DNA of 64,000 nucleotides from assembly GCF_001613935.1 (NCBI RefSeq), contig NZ_LQCI01000034.1:659031-723030 (forward strand), written 5' to 3'. The position numbers and the translations under genes were made by a program. Below are positions 16,155 to 24,611 of this stretch, piece by piece; position 1 is the stretch's first letter; every line of letters starts with the position of its first letter. This DNA is from Amycolatopsis regifaucium (GTDB taxonomy: Bacteria; Actinomycetota; Actinomycetes; Mycobacteriales; Pseudonocardiaceae). A model generated the notes under the pieces. The model was not told where the DNA came from, searched no databases, and saw only the letters and a list, made by a program, of their open reading frames with translations.

Positions 16155-17075
16155 TCAGGGGAGGGCCTGGACCAGCTCGATGTTGGCGGCCTTCCAGCCT
16201 TCAGGGAGACGCTGCAGGCGCAGGACGATCGGCAGGTTCTTCTCCTGGGCCTTGCCCTGGGCGTCGACGACGTTCGTGGTCGCGTAGAGCAGCACGCTCG
16301 CCTTGTCGTCCACGAGCTCCATCACCGCCGCGATCGACTTCGGATCCATCGACGACTTCGTGCCCGCGCTCCGGATCTGGGTCACCTGAGCCGCTTTGCC
16401 CTGCTGGAACTGGGTCAGCAGCGGTCCGGTCGCGACGGATTCGTAGCGAGCGTAGGTGCCTTCCGGATCGGCGGGATCCACATGCAGCAGGGTCTCCGCG
16501 ATCCGCAGACCGCCGTCGCGGGCGGAGTCCCGGGTCACCGCGATCGCGCGGTCGCCCGCGCCCGGCTTCTCGGGCGGCAGCTGGACCCGCGTCGGGTTCA
16601 CCTTGATCTCGCCGATCCGCCAGCGGTCGCCCTCGCGCGTCGTCGAGAGCAGTACCGACGCGATGCCCTTGCTGGTGGCGGCCGCCCGGGTGCTGTTCTG
16701 GTCGACCACCGTCAGCACCTGGGCCTTGTCGGGGGTCTGCTCGACGGCTGCCGAGACGATCACCCGCGTGACCAGCTTGACCGGCTCCGGCGAGTTCCGG
16801 ACCGTGGTCAGCAACTTCGCCACCTCTTCGCGCGCGGCGGGGGCCAGGTGTTCGTTGGTCGCCTTCTCGTGCGCCGGCAGGGCCGTGCTGTCGTAGGAAA
16901 ACACCGCTTCGATGGCCGTCTTCACCGCTCCGAGCACCGAAGCGGTCTGTGCCGGGTTGACGAGGGCGAGGTTCGCCGGTGGGCTCTCCGGCTCGGGCCG
17001 CGCGGCGCCGGAGACCGTGGTGGTGCAGCCCGCGAGCGCGAGCAGCACGGCGAGCCCTGCCCAGCGGCGTTTCAC
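16155..17075 (-). CDS. Putative lipoprotein of unknown function
   Basis: A 306-residue exported protein from GTG 17075, whose first codon overlaps the stop of the upstream regulator gene by 4 bp. The signal peptide RRWAGLAVLLALAGCTTT has a lipobox (LAGC). The mature part alternates helices and strands, with two repeated NTF2-like or Mce-associated-like segments (GDRWRIGEIKVNPTRVQLPP; GWKAANIELVQALP), each ending in a strand containing tryptophan. No named family is recognised with certainty. Tight coupling to the HTH regulator suggests the pair acts in one response. Confidence 0.75.
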   Translation of the reverse strand: MKRRWAGLAVLLALAGCTTTVSGAARPEPESPPANLALVNPAQTASVLGAVKTAIEAVFSYDSTALPAHEKATNEHLAPAAREEVAKLLTTVRNSPEPVKLVTRVIVSAAVEQTPDKAQVLTVVDQNSTRAAATSKGIASVLLSTTREGDRWRIGEIKVNPTRVQLPPEKPGAGDRAIAVTRDSARDGGLRIAETLLHVDPADPEGTYARYESVATGPLLTQFQQGKAAQVTQIRSAGTKSSMDPKSIAAVMELVDDKASVLLYATTNVVDAQGKAQEKNLPIVLRLQRLPEGWKAANIELVQALP

Positions 17076-17719
17076 AGCAGGCCCAGCTCCCGCGCTCGCG
17101 CGTCCACCTGGATCCGCGAGGTCACGCCGAGCGCGACCAGCAGTTCCGAAACACGCCGCTGATAGGTGCGCACGCCCATGCCGAGACTCTTCGCCGCCTT
17201 GTCGTCCTTGCAGCCGGTGGTCAGGAACTCGAGGATCTGCGGTGCCTCCATCCGGATGTCGGCGAACCGCGCGTCGAACGTCTCCAGCGTGGCGGCCGCC
17301 TGCCAGGCGGTTTCGAACAACGACAGGATGCCCTGCACGAGCTCCGGGCGCGAGATGACGCTGTAGGAGCGCACCGCCTTGCCCTCGTCGCCCGCCATGA
17401 TCGCGACCCGCTCGTCGAGCAGGATGGTCTCGTTGATCTCCTCGGTGCCGATCCGGATCTGCGCGCCCAGCCGGGAGAGGCGGTGCAGGTGCTGCGCGGT
17501 CTGCTCGTTGAGCAGGACACCGGGGCGGTACAGCTTGCGGATCCGCTTGTCGTGCACGAGCCGCTCGCCCTGTCTGGTGAGTGACGGCCGGGAAAGCGCC
17601 CAGGTGTACAGATCGTCGGCCGCGCACGCGATGTCGGTCGCCGCGACGAACAGATGAGCCGTCCGGTCGAACAGCTCTTCTTCTCCACGGATCAGGGAGA
17701 TGTCACTGACGAGTTCCAC
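17072..17719 (-). CDS. LuxR-type HTH regulator with TrmB-like sensor region
   Basis: A 215-residue regulator from GTG 17719. The first two thirds resemble the sensor part of TrmB/PLD-like regulators (ELFDRTAHLFVAATDIACAADDLYTW; VLLNEQTAQHLHRLSRLGAQIRIG; ILLDERVAIMAGDEG). The C-terminal 60 residues form a LuxR/GerE-type helix-turn-helix (ILEFLTTGCKDDKAAKSLGMG followed by RTYQRRVSELLVALGV). There is no phosphoacceptor aspartate in a receiver domain. It is divergent from senX3 across 292 bp and is co-transcribed with the lipoprotein gene. The target genes are unknown. Confidence 0.8.
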   Translation of the reverse strand: MELVSDISLIRGEEELFDRTAHLFVAATDIACAADDLYTWALSRPSLTRQGERLVHDKRIRKLYRPGVLLNEQTAQHLHRLSRLGAQIRIGTEEINETILLDERVAIMAGDEGKAVRSYSVISRPELVQGILSLFETAWQAAATLETFDARFADIRMEAPQILEFLTTGCKDDKAAKSLGMGVRTYQRRVSELLVALGVTSRIQVDARARELGLL

Positions 17720-17894
17720 GGCGACAGTCTCCCAACATTCCCCGGCGACTGTGGCGGGAACGTCGCTATTTCCCCGTAGGCGGGATAGGCGGAGCCGGGA
17801 TAACGGCGACGAAAGCAGGAATCCGGGCGCCGGGGGCCGTCGACCTGCCCGCTTCGGGTGACCCGCCTCACCCGGTAGATCTCGGCCAGGGATC

Positions 17895-17919
17895 GGTCAC
17901 GTGAACGGGGTCTGACCTG
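17895..17919. promoter_or_regulatory. Possible PHO-box-like direct repeat before senX3
   Basis: Two 11-base units, GGTCACGTGAA and GGTCTGACCTG, begin 14 bases apart, about 95 bp before senX3. They loosely resemble the direct-repeat sites of PhoP/RegX3-type regulators. The match is weak, and the region also contains the short palindrome TCACGTGA. Autoregulation is only suggested. Confidence 0.2.
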
Positions 17920-18011
17920 CAGGCGAACAGGGTGTCGCCAGGTGTCATAGGCATCACGAGTACGGATCCAGTACTAGGCCAAAAGGCTACCCGGACGCTT
18001 ACGATTCCCTT

Positions 18012-19244
18012 GTGACCACGCCTGTTGCCCTCGCCCTTGCCGTCGGCGGACTGATCGTCGGTGTGGTTTTCGGCTTCCTGATCGCGAGGGGCCGGGCCCG
18101 CCGCGAGGAGCGCCGCCCGACCGGGCCCACCGTGGCCGAACTGCTCGAACGGCTCGTGCGCTCCAGCAACAACGGGGTCGTCGTGCTCAACAAGTTCGGC
18201 GACATGGTCCTGCACAACCCCCGCGCCTTCGAGCTGGGCCTGGTGAAGGTCAACCAGGCCGATCCGCGGGCCCGCAAGGCGGCCGAACAGGTCGTCGAGA
18301 CCGAAGAGCCGGTGGAGATCGACCTGTCGCCGCTGGAGGCGAGGGGCCGCCAGCCGGAAGCCGTCCTCGGCGAGGTCCGCCCGCTCGGTGACGGGTTCAC
18401 CGTGGTCGAGGCCGTCGATCACTCCGAGGCGGCCCGCCTCGAAGCCGTCCGGCGGGACTTCGTCGCGAACGTCAGCCACGAACTGAAGACGCCGGTGGGC
18501 GCGATCGCGCTGCTCACCGAGGCCGTCCTCGACGCCGCGGACGACGAGGCGGAGGTCCGCCGGTTCGGCGGCAAGATCCTCCGCGAGTCGACCCGGCTCG
18601 GCCAGCTCGTCACCGAGCTGATCGCGCTGTCGCGGCTGCAGGGCGCCGAGCGGCTGCCCGATCTGAACGTGGTCGAAGTCGACGCCGTCGTCCGCGAGGC
18701 GCTTGGCCGGACCACCCTCTCGGCCGAATCCGCCCAGATCACCATCACCACCGACGCGGCGAGCGGGCTCCTCATCGAGGGTGACCGGACGCTGATGGTC
18801 ACCGCACTGTCGAACCTGCTGGAGAACGCGGTCGCGTACTCGCAGCCGGGCAGCCCGGTGTCGATCAGCAGGCGGCTGGTCGACGGCAAGGTCGAGATCG
18901 CGGTGACCGACCGCGGCATCGGCATCGCCGAGGACGAGCAGCAGCGGGTCTTCGAGCGGTTCTACCGCGCGGACAAGGCGCGGTCGCGGGCCACCGGCGG
19001 GACCGGGCTCGGCCTGGCGATCGTCAAGCATGTCGCGGCCAACCACGGCGGTTCGGTCGGCCTCTGGAGCCGTCCCGGCACCGGGTCGACCTTCACCCTG
19101 CGGATCCCCGCGCATATCGGTGCCGAACCGCCGGCGGCCGCCAAACAGACTCCGCCGGCATCCCGGCCGGAGAAGACCCCCGAGCGGACACCCCGTCTCG
19201 TGGCAACAGGGCAAGAAAGCCCCGACCATGGAGGAAACCTGTGA
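18012..19244 (+). CDS. senX3: Sensor histidine kinase SenX3
   Basis: A 410-residue membrane kinase from GTG 18012. One N-terminal membrane helix (VALALAVGGLIVGVVFGFLIA) leads into a PAS-like domain, then HisKA with ANVSHELKTPVGAIALLTEAV (phosphoacceptor His156) and HATPase_c with N, G1 and G2 boxes (LSNLLENAVAY; VTDRGIGI; TGGTGLGLAIVKHV). A proline-rich tail follows. In mycobacteria SenX3-RegX3 responds to phosphate limitation. The gene overlaps regX3 by 4 bp, and an exopolyphosphatase gene lies just downstream, which fits a phosphate role. Only one membrane helix is seen, so the sensing is probably cytoplasmic or through partners. Confidence 0.93.
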   Translation: MTTPVALALAVGGLIVGVVFGFLIARGRARREERRPTGPTVAELLERLVRSSNNGVVVLNKFGDMVLHNPRAFELGLVKVNQADPRARKAAEQVVETEEPVEIDLSPLEARGRQPEAVLGEVRPLGDGFTVVEAVDHSEAARLEAVRRDFVANVSHELKTPVGAIALLTEAVLDAADDEAEVRRFGGKILRESTRLGQLVTELIALSRLQGAERLPDLNVVEVDAVVREALGRTTLSAESAQITITTDAASGLLIEGDRTLMVTALSNLLENAVAYSQPGSPVSISRRLVDGKVEIAVTDRGIGIAEDEQQRVFERFYRADKARSRATGGTGLGLAIVKHVAANHGGSVGLWSRPGTGSTFTLRIPAHIGAEPPAAAKQTPPASRPEKTPERTPRLVATGQESPDHGGNL

Positions 19245-19930
19245 CGAGGGTTCTCATCGTCGAGGACGAAGAGTCGTTCGCCGACCCGCTCGCGTTCTTG
19301 CTGCGCAAGGAGGGCTTCACCGCCGCCGTGGCCGGAACGGGACAGCAGGCGCTCGAGGAATTCGACCGCAACGGCGCCGACATCGTCCTGCTCGACCTCA
19401 TGCTCCCCGGAATGAGCGGAACGGACGTCTGCAAGCAGCTCCGGCAGCGGTCCGCCGTCCCGGTGATCATGGTGACCGCGCGGGACAGCGAGATCGACAA
19501 GGTCGTCGGGCTGGAACTCGGCGCCGACGACTACGTCACCAAGCCGTACTCGGCGCGCGAGCTCATCGCGCGGGTGCGGGCGGTGCTGCGCCGCGGCGGT
19601 GAGCCCGGCGCCGAGGGCGAACTGGCGCCGCTGGTGCTGTCCGCCGGGCCGGTACGGATGGACGTCGAGCGGCACGTGGTGACCGTCGACGGCCAGGAGG
19701 TGTCCCTGCCGCTCAAGGAGTTCGACCTGCTCGAGTACCTGCTGCGCAACGTGGGCCGCGTGCTCACCCGCGGACAGCTGATCGACCGGGTGTGGGGCGC
19801 GGACTACGTCGGCGACACCAAGACGCTCGACGTCCACGTGAAGCGGCTGCGGTCCAAGATCGAACCGGATCCGGGTTCGCCCCGGCATCTGGTCACGGTG
19901 CGTGGCCTCGGCTACAAGTTCGAAACCTGA
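19241..19930 (+). CDS. regX3: Two-component response regulator RegX3
   Basis: A 229-residue OmpR/PhoB-family regulator. The receiver domain has the acidic pocket ED at residues 8-9, phosphoacceptor Asp52 in IVLLDLMLPGMSG, the conserved Thr in VTAR and Lys in YVTKPYSARELIARV. The C-terminal winged helix domain shows LPLKEFDLLEYLLRN and the recognition helix region TKTLDVHVKRLRSKIE. Translation is coupled to senX3. In the mycobacterial system it activates phosphate uptake genes; here the targets are inferred. It is followed after 82 bp by the exopolyphosphatase gene. Confidence 0.95.
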   Translation: MTRVLIVEDEESFADPLAFLLRKEGFTAAVAGTGQQALEEFDRNGADIVLLDLMLPGMSGTDVCKQLRQRSAVPVIMVTARDSEIDKVVGLELGADDYVTKPYSARELIARVRAVLRRGGEPGAEGELAPLVLSAGPVRMDVERHVVTVDGQEVSLPLKEFDLLEYLLRNVGRVLTRGQLIDRVWGADYVGDTKTLDVHVKRLRSKIEPDPGSPRHLVTVRGLGYKFET

Positions 19931-20012
19931 TCGGCCTGGTACCCGCCTGTTGCGATACAGATCACGGTTACGGTTTCGTGACCTGACGTGCGGGCGGGTA
20001 CCGTAGACGCTC

Positions 20013-21002
20013 GTGCGCCTAGGGGTACTCGACGTCGGTTCCAACACCGTCCATTTACTCGTGGTCGACGCCCATCGTGGCGCCCACCCGACCCCGATGC
20101 ATTCCGAAAAGGCCGTCCTCCGGCTCGCCGAGCAGATCACCCGCAACGGCGACCTGAGCCGCGCGGGCGCGGACAGCCTCGTGCGGGCGGTCGAATCGGC
20201 GAAGGCGGCGGCCCTGCGGCTCGGCTGCGAAGACGTCATGGCGTTCGCGACCTCCGCGGTCCGCGAGGCCAAGAACGCCCCCAAGGTGCTGGCGAAGGTC
20301 CAAGAGGAGACCGGCGTCGAGTTGAAGGTGCTCTCCGGGGTCGACGAGTCCCGGCTCACCTTCCTCGCCGTCCGCCGGTGGTTCGGCTGGTCGGCGGGCA
20401 AGCTGCTGGTGCTCGACATCGGCGGCGGTTCACTCGAGGTCGCGATGGGCCGTGACGAGGAGCCCGAGCTGGCCGAGTCACTCCCGCTGGGCGCGGGCAG
20501 GACCACCCGGACGAGGTTCCGGAACGATCCGCCGTCCCGCTCGGAACTCATCGCGACTTCGGCCTGGCTCGAAGAACAGCTCGGCACGCTCGCGAAGAAG
20601 GTCGCCAAATTGGGTGAACCCGATCGTGTCGTGGCGACGTCGAAGACTTTCCGGTCACTCGCTCGACTGACCGGGGCGGCGCCGTCGGCCAGCGGGCCGC
20701 ACGTGCGCCGTACCCTGACCGACACCGCGTTGCGCCAGCTCATCGCGTTCATCTCCCGGATGACCGCCCATGACCTGGCACAACTCGAGGGGGTCAGCGC
20801 GAGCAGGGCGCATCAGCTGGTGGCGGGCGCGCTCGTCGCACAGGCCACCATGCGGGCGCTTTCACTGGAAGAACTGGAGATCTGCCCGTGGGCGCTGCGC
20901 GAAGGTGTCATCCTGCGGCGGCTGGACCATTCGAATGGTGCGGACGAGACTGGGGGCGGCAGCGCCCGACTGGACTTCGTCGAAGGAGAACGGGCACGGT
21001 GA
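20013..21002 (+). CDS. ppx: Ppx/GppA-family exopolyphosphatase
   Basis: A 329-residue ASKHA-fold hydrolase from GTG 20013. Seen: the phosphate 1 motif LGVLDVGSNTVHLLVVD, MAFATSAVREAKN with the catalytic-site glutamate region, and the phosphate 2 motif VLDIGGGSLEVAMG. It is the short, single-lobe-pair form resembling Rv0496 (PPX1), which degrades short-chain polyphosphate and may also act on pppGpp. It lies next to senX3-regX3, a phosphate-responsive system, so polyphosphate turnover is the likely role. Substrate preference between polyphosphate and pppGpp cannot be read from sequence. Confidence 0.9.
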   Translation: MRLGVLDVGSNTVHLLVVDAHRGAHPTPMHSEKAVLRLAEQITRNGDLSRAGADSLVRAVESAKAAALRLGCEDVMAFATSAVREAKNAPKVLAKVQEETGVELKVLSGVDESRLTFLAVRRWFGWSAGKLLVLDIGGGSLEVAMGRDEEPELAESLPLGAGRTTRTRFRNDPPSRSELIATSAWLEEQLGTLAKKVAKLGEPDRVVATSKTFRSLARLTGAAPSASGPHVRRTLTDTALRQLIAFISRMTAHDLAQLEGVSASRAHQLVAGALVAQATMRALSLEELEICPWALREGVILRRLDHSNGADETGGGSARLDFVEGERAR

Positions 21003-21107
21003 AGAGGTGACGGAAATGCGGATGACGGCCACTAGCGCGCGTGACGCCGCCGATGCCCCGTCGCGAGCCGGTTCGCAACGGCTGGAGCGCGCATTGGACA
21101 GCACGGT

Positions 21108-22718
21108 ATGACGGACGAGACAGAGAGCGGCCAGCCGCAGAAGACCGTGGCGGAGCTGCTCGCGCAGCACGGAGCCCAGCCGGAAGGCGGGCGCCGCAGG
21201 CGACGCCGCGCGGCCGACGACGAGGACGAGGCTCCCGAGCCGACGCGCGGCCGCCGCGCGCCGTCGGTGAGCGACACCGCGCCGCAGGCGATCATCGACC
21301 GGGTATCCGGCGACACCCCACCGCCGCCCTCGCGCCCGCCGCGTCGCGGCCGCCCGCAGACGCCGCCGCAGCAGGACTCCGCGCCGCTGCCGGTGCCGCC
21401 GGACGTCGCGTCGACACCGACCCGCCAGACACCGCCGGTGCGCCCGCCGAAGCCGGTCCAGCCCCCGCAGGAGTCCGGGCAGTTCGCCCGTCCGGCCCCG
21501 CCGAAGCCGGTCCAGCCGAAGCCGGTCCCTCCCTCACCGGAGTCGGGCCAGTTCGTCCGGCCGGCTCCGCCGCAGGAGCAGAGCGGCTACCAGCAGCGGC
21601 CACCGCAGCAGTCCGGCCAGTTCACGCGCCCGGCCCCGCCCCAGGAGTCGAGCGGCTACCAGCGGATGCCCGATTCCACCGGCCTGCCCCCGCGCGGCCG
21701 TCCCCGGCCGACCGGTCCGGAAGAGACGCGCGGCGCGGTGCCGCCGGTCCGCCGCCGCCCCGAGCCGCCGGCCGGTCCACCGTCCACCGGTCTCTCGGCG
21801 AGACTCGACGGCGGCGTCGACGCGGGCGTCGACGAGGACCAGGACCAGCCCGGCCCGATGGCCGGCGGCGCGTTCGCGACCCCGCCCGCCCAACCGGTGC
21901 GGCGCCGTCGTCCGCCTGCCCGCCCGGTCCAGCCCAAGGCCGAGCCGAGCACCGAGCAGTTCGCCGCGGTGGGTGACGAGCCCGCTCCCGAAGCCAAGCC
22001 ACCCGCGCCCGTCGAGCCGGAGGTACCCGCCGGGCTGGCGGGCTGGCGCAAGCGACGCCAGAAGGTGCAGTCCGAGGACACCGAGATCGGCGTGATCCCG
22101 CCGGTGCCGCCGCCCGCGGCCGCCGCGCCCGTCGAGCCGGTGGCGGATCCCGAACCGGATCCGTTCGACGCCGGGCCGCCGACCATGGGTTCTCCCCATC
22201 CGGCGCCGATGCCGTTCGTGCCGCCGCATTCGCTCGACGACCGCGACCGGCCACCGGACGACCTCGACGAGTACGAGCGCGACTTCGCCGACCCGGCCTA
22301 CCCCGACAGCGGCCCGGACTTCGAACGCGAGGAGTACGGCTTCGACCGGACGGCGGCCGGCTACCGGTCCGACGACTACGAAGACGACTACGAGGACGAC
22401 CAGGACGCGGACGTCGTCGAAGAGGACGAGCCCGAGGAGTACGTCGAGAACGCTTCACCGGGCAAGCAATGGCTGGCCTTGGCCGGTCAGCTCGCCCTCG
22501 GCGTGGTCGGCGGTGCCGGGGTCTGGCTGGGCTTCAACTGGCTGTGGGTGAACATCCCCGCCGCCGCACTGGTCGCCGCGCTGCTGGTGATCGTCGCGCT
22601 GGTGTGGATCGTCCGGAAGATCCGCAAGGCGGACGACCTGCAGACCCTGGTGCTCGCGGTACTGGTCGGACTGGTGGTGACGGTCTCACCGGCCGCACTC
22701 CTCCTCGTGGCCCGTTAG
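21108..22718 (+). CDS. Proline-rich membrane protein (Rv0497-like)
   Basis: A 536-residue protein. It opens with a short conserved segment (GQPQKTVAELLAQHGAQ) and a basic region, then about 400 residues rich in proline, acidic and arginine residues, ending in a strongly acidic run before position 22460. The last 85 residues form three hydrophobic helices (AGQLALGVVGGAGVWLGF; ALVAALLVIVALVWIV; LVLAVLVGLVVTVSPAALLL). Three near-identical SGQFxRPAPP units lie in the proline-rich part. The long disordered part is probably cytoplasmic. It matches Rv0497 by position and layout. Function unknown; in several actinobacteria such proteins sit at the cell envelope. Confidence 0.8.
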   Translation: MTDETESGQPQKTVAELLAQHGAQPEGGRRRRRRAADDEDEAPEPTRGRRAPSVSDTAPQAIIDRVSGDTPPPPSRPPRRGRPQTPPQQDSAPLPVPPDVASTPTRQTPPVRPPKPVQPPQESGQFARPAPPKPVQPKPVPPSPESGQFVRPAPPQEQSGYQQRPPQQSGQFTRPAPPQESSGYQRMPDSTGLPPRGRPRPTGPEETRGAVPPVRRRPEPPAGPPSTGLSARLDGGVDAGVDEDQDQPGPMAGGAFATPPAQPVRRRRPPARPVQPKAEPSTEQFAAVGDEPAPEAKPPAPVEPEVPAGLAGWRKRRQKVQSEDTEIGVIPPVPPPAAAAPVEPVADPEPDPFDAGPPTMGSPHPAPMPFVPPHSLDDRDRPPDDLDEYERDFADPAYPDSGPDFEREEYGFDRTAAGYRSDDYEDDYEDDQDADVVEEDEPEEYVENASPGKQWLALAGQLALGVVGGAGVWLGFNWLWVNIPAAALVAALLVIVALVWIVRKIRKADDLQTLVLAVLVGLVVTVSPAALLLVAR

Positions 22719-22740
22719 CGGCCTCGGGGAGGATGCCGGA

Positions 22741-23538
22741 ATGGCAGTTCCTGTTCCGGTGGGGATCTCGACCGCGTCCGTCTGGCCGTTGCGGGCGGGA
22801 GCGGCCTTCGAGATGGCCGCCGACCTCGGCTACGACGGCGTGGAAGTGATGGTTTGGGCCGATCCGGTCAGCCAGGACGTCACCGCGCTGCGTCGGTGGT
22901 CGCGCCGCACCGGGGTGCCGGTGCTGTCGATCCACTCGCCGTCGCTGCTGATCACCCAGCGCGTGTGGTCCCCGGATCCCGAGGTGCGCCTGCGGATGTC
23001 CGTGGACGCGGCGCTGGAACTGGGTGCGCGCACGGTGGTGGTGCATCCGCCGTTCCGGTGGCAGCGCCGCTACGGCGACGCGTTCGGTGACCTCGTCGAC
23101 GAACTCGAAGCGGAAAGCGGCATCGAGATCGCGGTCGAGAACATGTTCAAGGTCCGCCCGCCCGGCGGCTCGCGGACCGCGCGCGTGTCGGCCTTCCGGC
23201 CGTCGATCGACCCTACGGACGTAGGGTTTCGCCACTACACGCTCGACCTGTCCCACACGGCGGCGGCGGGAATGGACGCCCTCGCGCTCGCCGAACGGAT
23301 GGGTTCCGGCCTTACGCACGTCCATCTGGCCGACGGCACCGGCCTCCCGAAGGACGAGCACCTGGTACCCGGACGCGGGATCGAACCGTGCGCCGAACTC
23401 CTCGAAAAGCTCGTGAGCAGCGATTTCGCCGGACAGGTCGTACTGGAGATCAACACCCGCCGGTCGCCGAACGCGGCACAGCGATCGAGGGACCTCGCGG
23501 AGTCACTCTTGTTCGCGAGGTTCCACCTCGGCCAGTGA
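22741..23538 (+). CDS. Sugar phosphate isomerase/epimerase family protein
   Basis: A 265-residue TIM-barrel protein of the xylose isomerase-like AP endonuclease 2 superfamily. Seen: STASVWPLRAGAAFEMAADLGYDGVEVMV at the N-terminus, VLSIHSPSLL, a histidine-containing strand VVVHPPFRW, the glutamate in IEIAVENMF, the YTLDLSHTAAAG strand, LTHVHLADG and VVLEINTR. These acidic and histidine residues form the usual divalent metal site. It corresponds in position to Rv0498. The natural sugar substrate is unknown, and members can also be cyclitol isomerases. Confidence 0.85.
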   Translation: MAVPVPVGISTASVWPLRAGAAFEMAADLGYDGVEVMVWADPVSQDVTALRRWSRRTGVPVLSIHSPSLLITQRVWSPDPEVRLRMSVDAALELGARTVVVHPPFRWQRRYGDAFGDLVDELEAESGIEIAVENMFKVRPPGGSRTARVSAFRPSIDPTDVGFRHYTLDLSHTAAAGMDALALAERMGSGLTHVHLADGTGLPKDEHLVPGRGIEPCAELLEKLVSSDFAGQVVLEINTRRSPNAAQRSRDLAESLLFARFHLGQ

Positions 23539-23611
23539 CAAAGATCGTCTCCGGGTGCGGAGATTCATTCCTGTCTGCACTCCAGGCGCTGGTACACGTA
23601 AAGTTCCGACC

Positions 23612-23683
23612 GTGAACCAGCTGCGCTTGTTGATCTCCCGCACCCCGATGGATCGGCTCGTGGCCTTGGTCAGTTCTCGGTGA
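23612..23683 (+). CDS. Possible 23-residue leader ORF coupled to the thioesterase gene
   Basis: A GTG-initiated frame beginning MNQLRLLISRTPMDRL ends at a TGA that overlaps the GTG of the next gene (GTGA, 23680-23683). Most third codon positions are G or C, as in real genes here. There is no clear Shine-Dalgarno site, so initiation might be leaderless. The peptide has no recognisable family. It could be a translational coupling leader, or a chance open frame. Confidence 0.3.
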   Translation: MNQLRLLISRTPMDRLVALVSSR

Positions 23684-24510
23684 GCGCGGCCGACGACACG
23701 GTCACCTCCTTCGACGCGGCGTGTGCGACGCGATCACTGGGTGACGGCACGTTCACCGCGGTACTGCGCACGGAATGGTCGATCGGCGGGCATCCGCACG
23801 GCGGCTTCCTGATGGCCTTGATGGCGCGGACCGCCCTCGCGCATCTGCACGAACGCGGCGAACCGCCGTCCGAGCCGCTGGCGATCAGCGCGGAGTTCCT
23901 GCATCCGCCCGCGGTGGGGCCGGTGCTGCTGCGCACCGACGTCCGGAAGGTCGGACGGCGCGCCTCGGTCGTCGCGGTCCTGCTGGAGCAGCGGGGCCGC
24001 AGTTGCGTCGAGGCCAGGGTGACCACCGGGCGGCTGCCGATGCGGCGGCCGGAGTGGACCGACGTCCCCGCCATGCCCGCGGAGCCGCCGCCCGGCGCGG
24101 TGTCCGTCACCGGTGAGACCTCCGAAGGCATGTTCAACCTGGCGAAGGGCTGCGAAGTCCGGCTGGATCCGGCGAGTGTGGGCTACCTGCACGGCCGGAT
24201 CGGCGACCCGCCGAAGATGCGGCTGTGGGTCCGGCCGCGGCACGGTCTGCCGGATCCGTTCTTCGCCCTGCTCGCGGGGGACGTGAATCCACCGGTGGTC
24301 TACAACCTCGGCCGCGTCGGCTGGGCGCCCACCGTGCAGCTGACCGCGTTGCTGCGCACGCGCCCGGCGCCGGGCTGGCTGCGGGTGATCGTGCGGGCCC
24401 AGTCGGTGAACGAGGCCTGGTTCGACTCGGACGCCATCGTGGTGGACGCGCAGGGCAGGCTGGTCTGCCAGGCGCGTCAGCTGGCGCTCGCCCCGGCGCC
24501 CGGCGGCTGA
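23680..24510 (+). CDS. Acyl-CoA thioesterase, double hotdog type
   Basis: A 276-residue protein from GTG 23680 with two hotdog halves, like TesB-type thioesterases. The N-terminal half has WSIGGHPHGGFLMALMARTAL, which forms the hotdog helix with its histidine-glycine stretch, and AEFLHPPAVGPVLLRTDVRKVGRR as strands. The C-terminal half has VVYNLGRVGWAPTVQLTALL and VNEAWFDSDAIVVDAQGRLV. It corresponds in position to Rv0499. Hydrolysis of an acyl-CoA is inferred from fold; chain length preference is not predictable. A short frame immediately upstream overlaps its start codon. Confidence 0.82.
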   Translation: MSAADDTVTSFDAACATRSLGDGTFTAVLRTEWSIGGHPHGGFLMALMARTALAHLHERGEPPSEPLAISAEFLHPPAVGPVLLRTDVRKVGRRASVVAVLLEQRGRSCVEARVTTGRLPMRRPEWTDVPAMPAEPPPGAVSVTGETSEGMFNLAKGCEVRLDPASVGYLHGRIGDPPKMRLWVRPRHGLPDPFFALLAGDVNPPVVYNLGRVGWAPTVQLTALLRTRPAPGWLRVIVRAQSVNEAWFDSDAIVVDAQGRLVCQARQLALAPAPGG

Positions 24511-24532
24511 CGGCGGTTTGGCACGCTGAACG

Positions 24533-24580
24533 GCATGAGCGAGCCTGCGAGCGAATCATCGACACAGTGTCCGCTCATGC
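24533..24580. repeat. Nine-base inverted repeat before proC
   Basis: GCATGAGCG (24533-24541) and CGCTCATGC (24572-24580) face each other across 30 bases, ending 31 bp before the proC start. This could be a leader hairpin affecting proC translation, or a regulator site. No family is recognised. Confidence 0.3.
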
Positions 24581-24611
24581 GACGCGAAGTGACCCAGTAC
24601 GGGAAGAAGGC

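Noticed and set aside
18962-20752. A 596-codon frame antisense to senX3, regX3 and ppx
   Set aside because: No recognisable domain, and all three genes on the other strand have complete family motifs.
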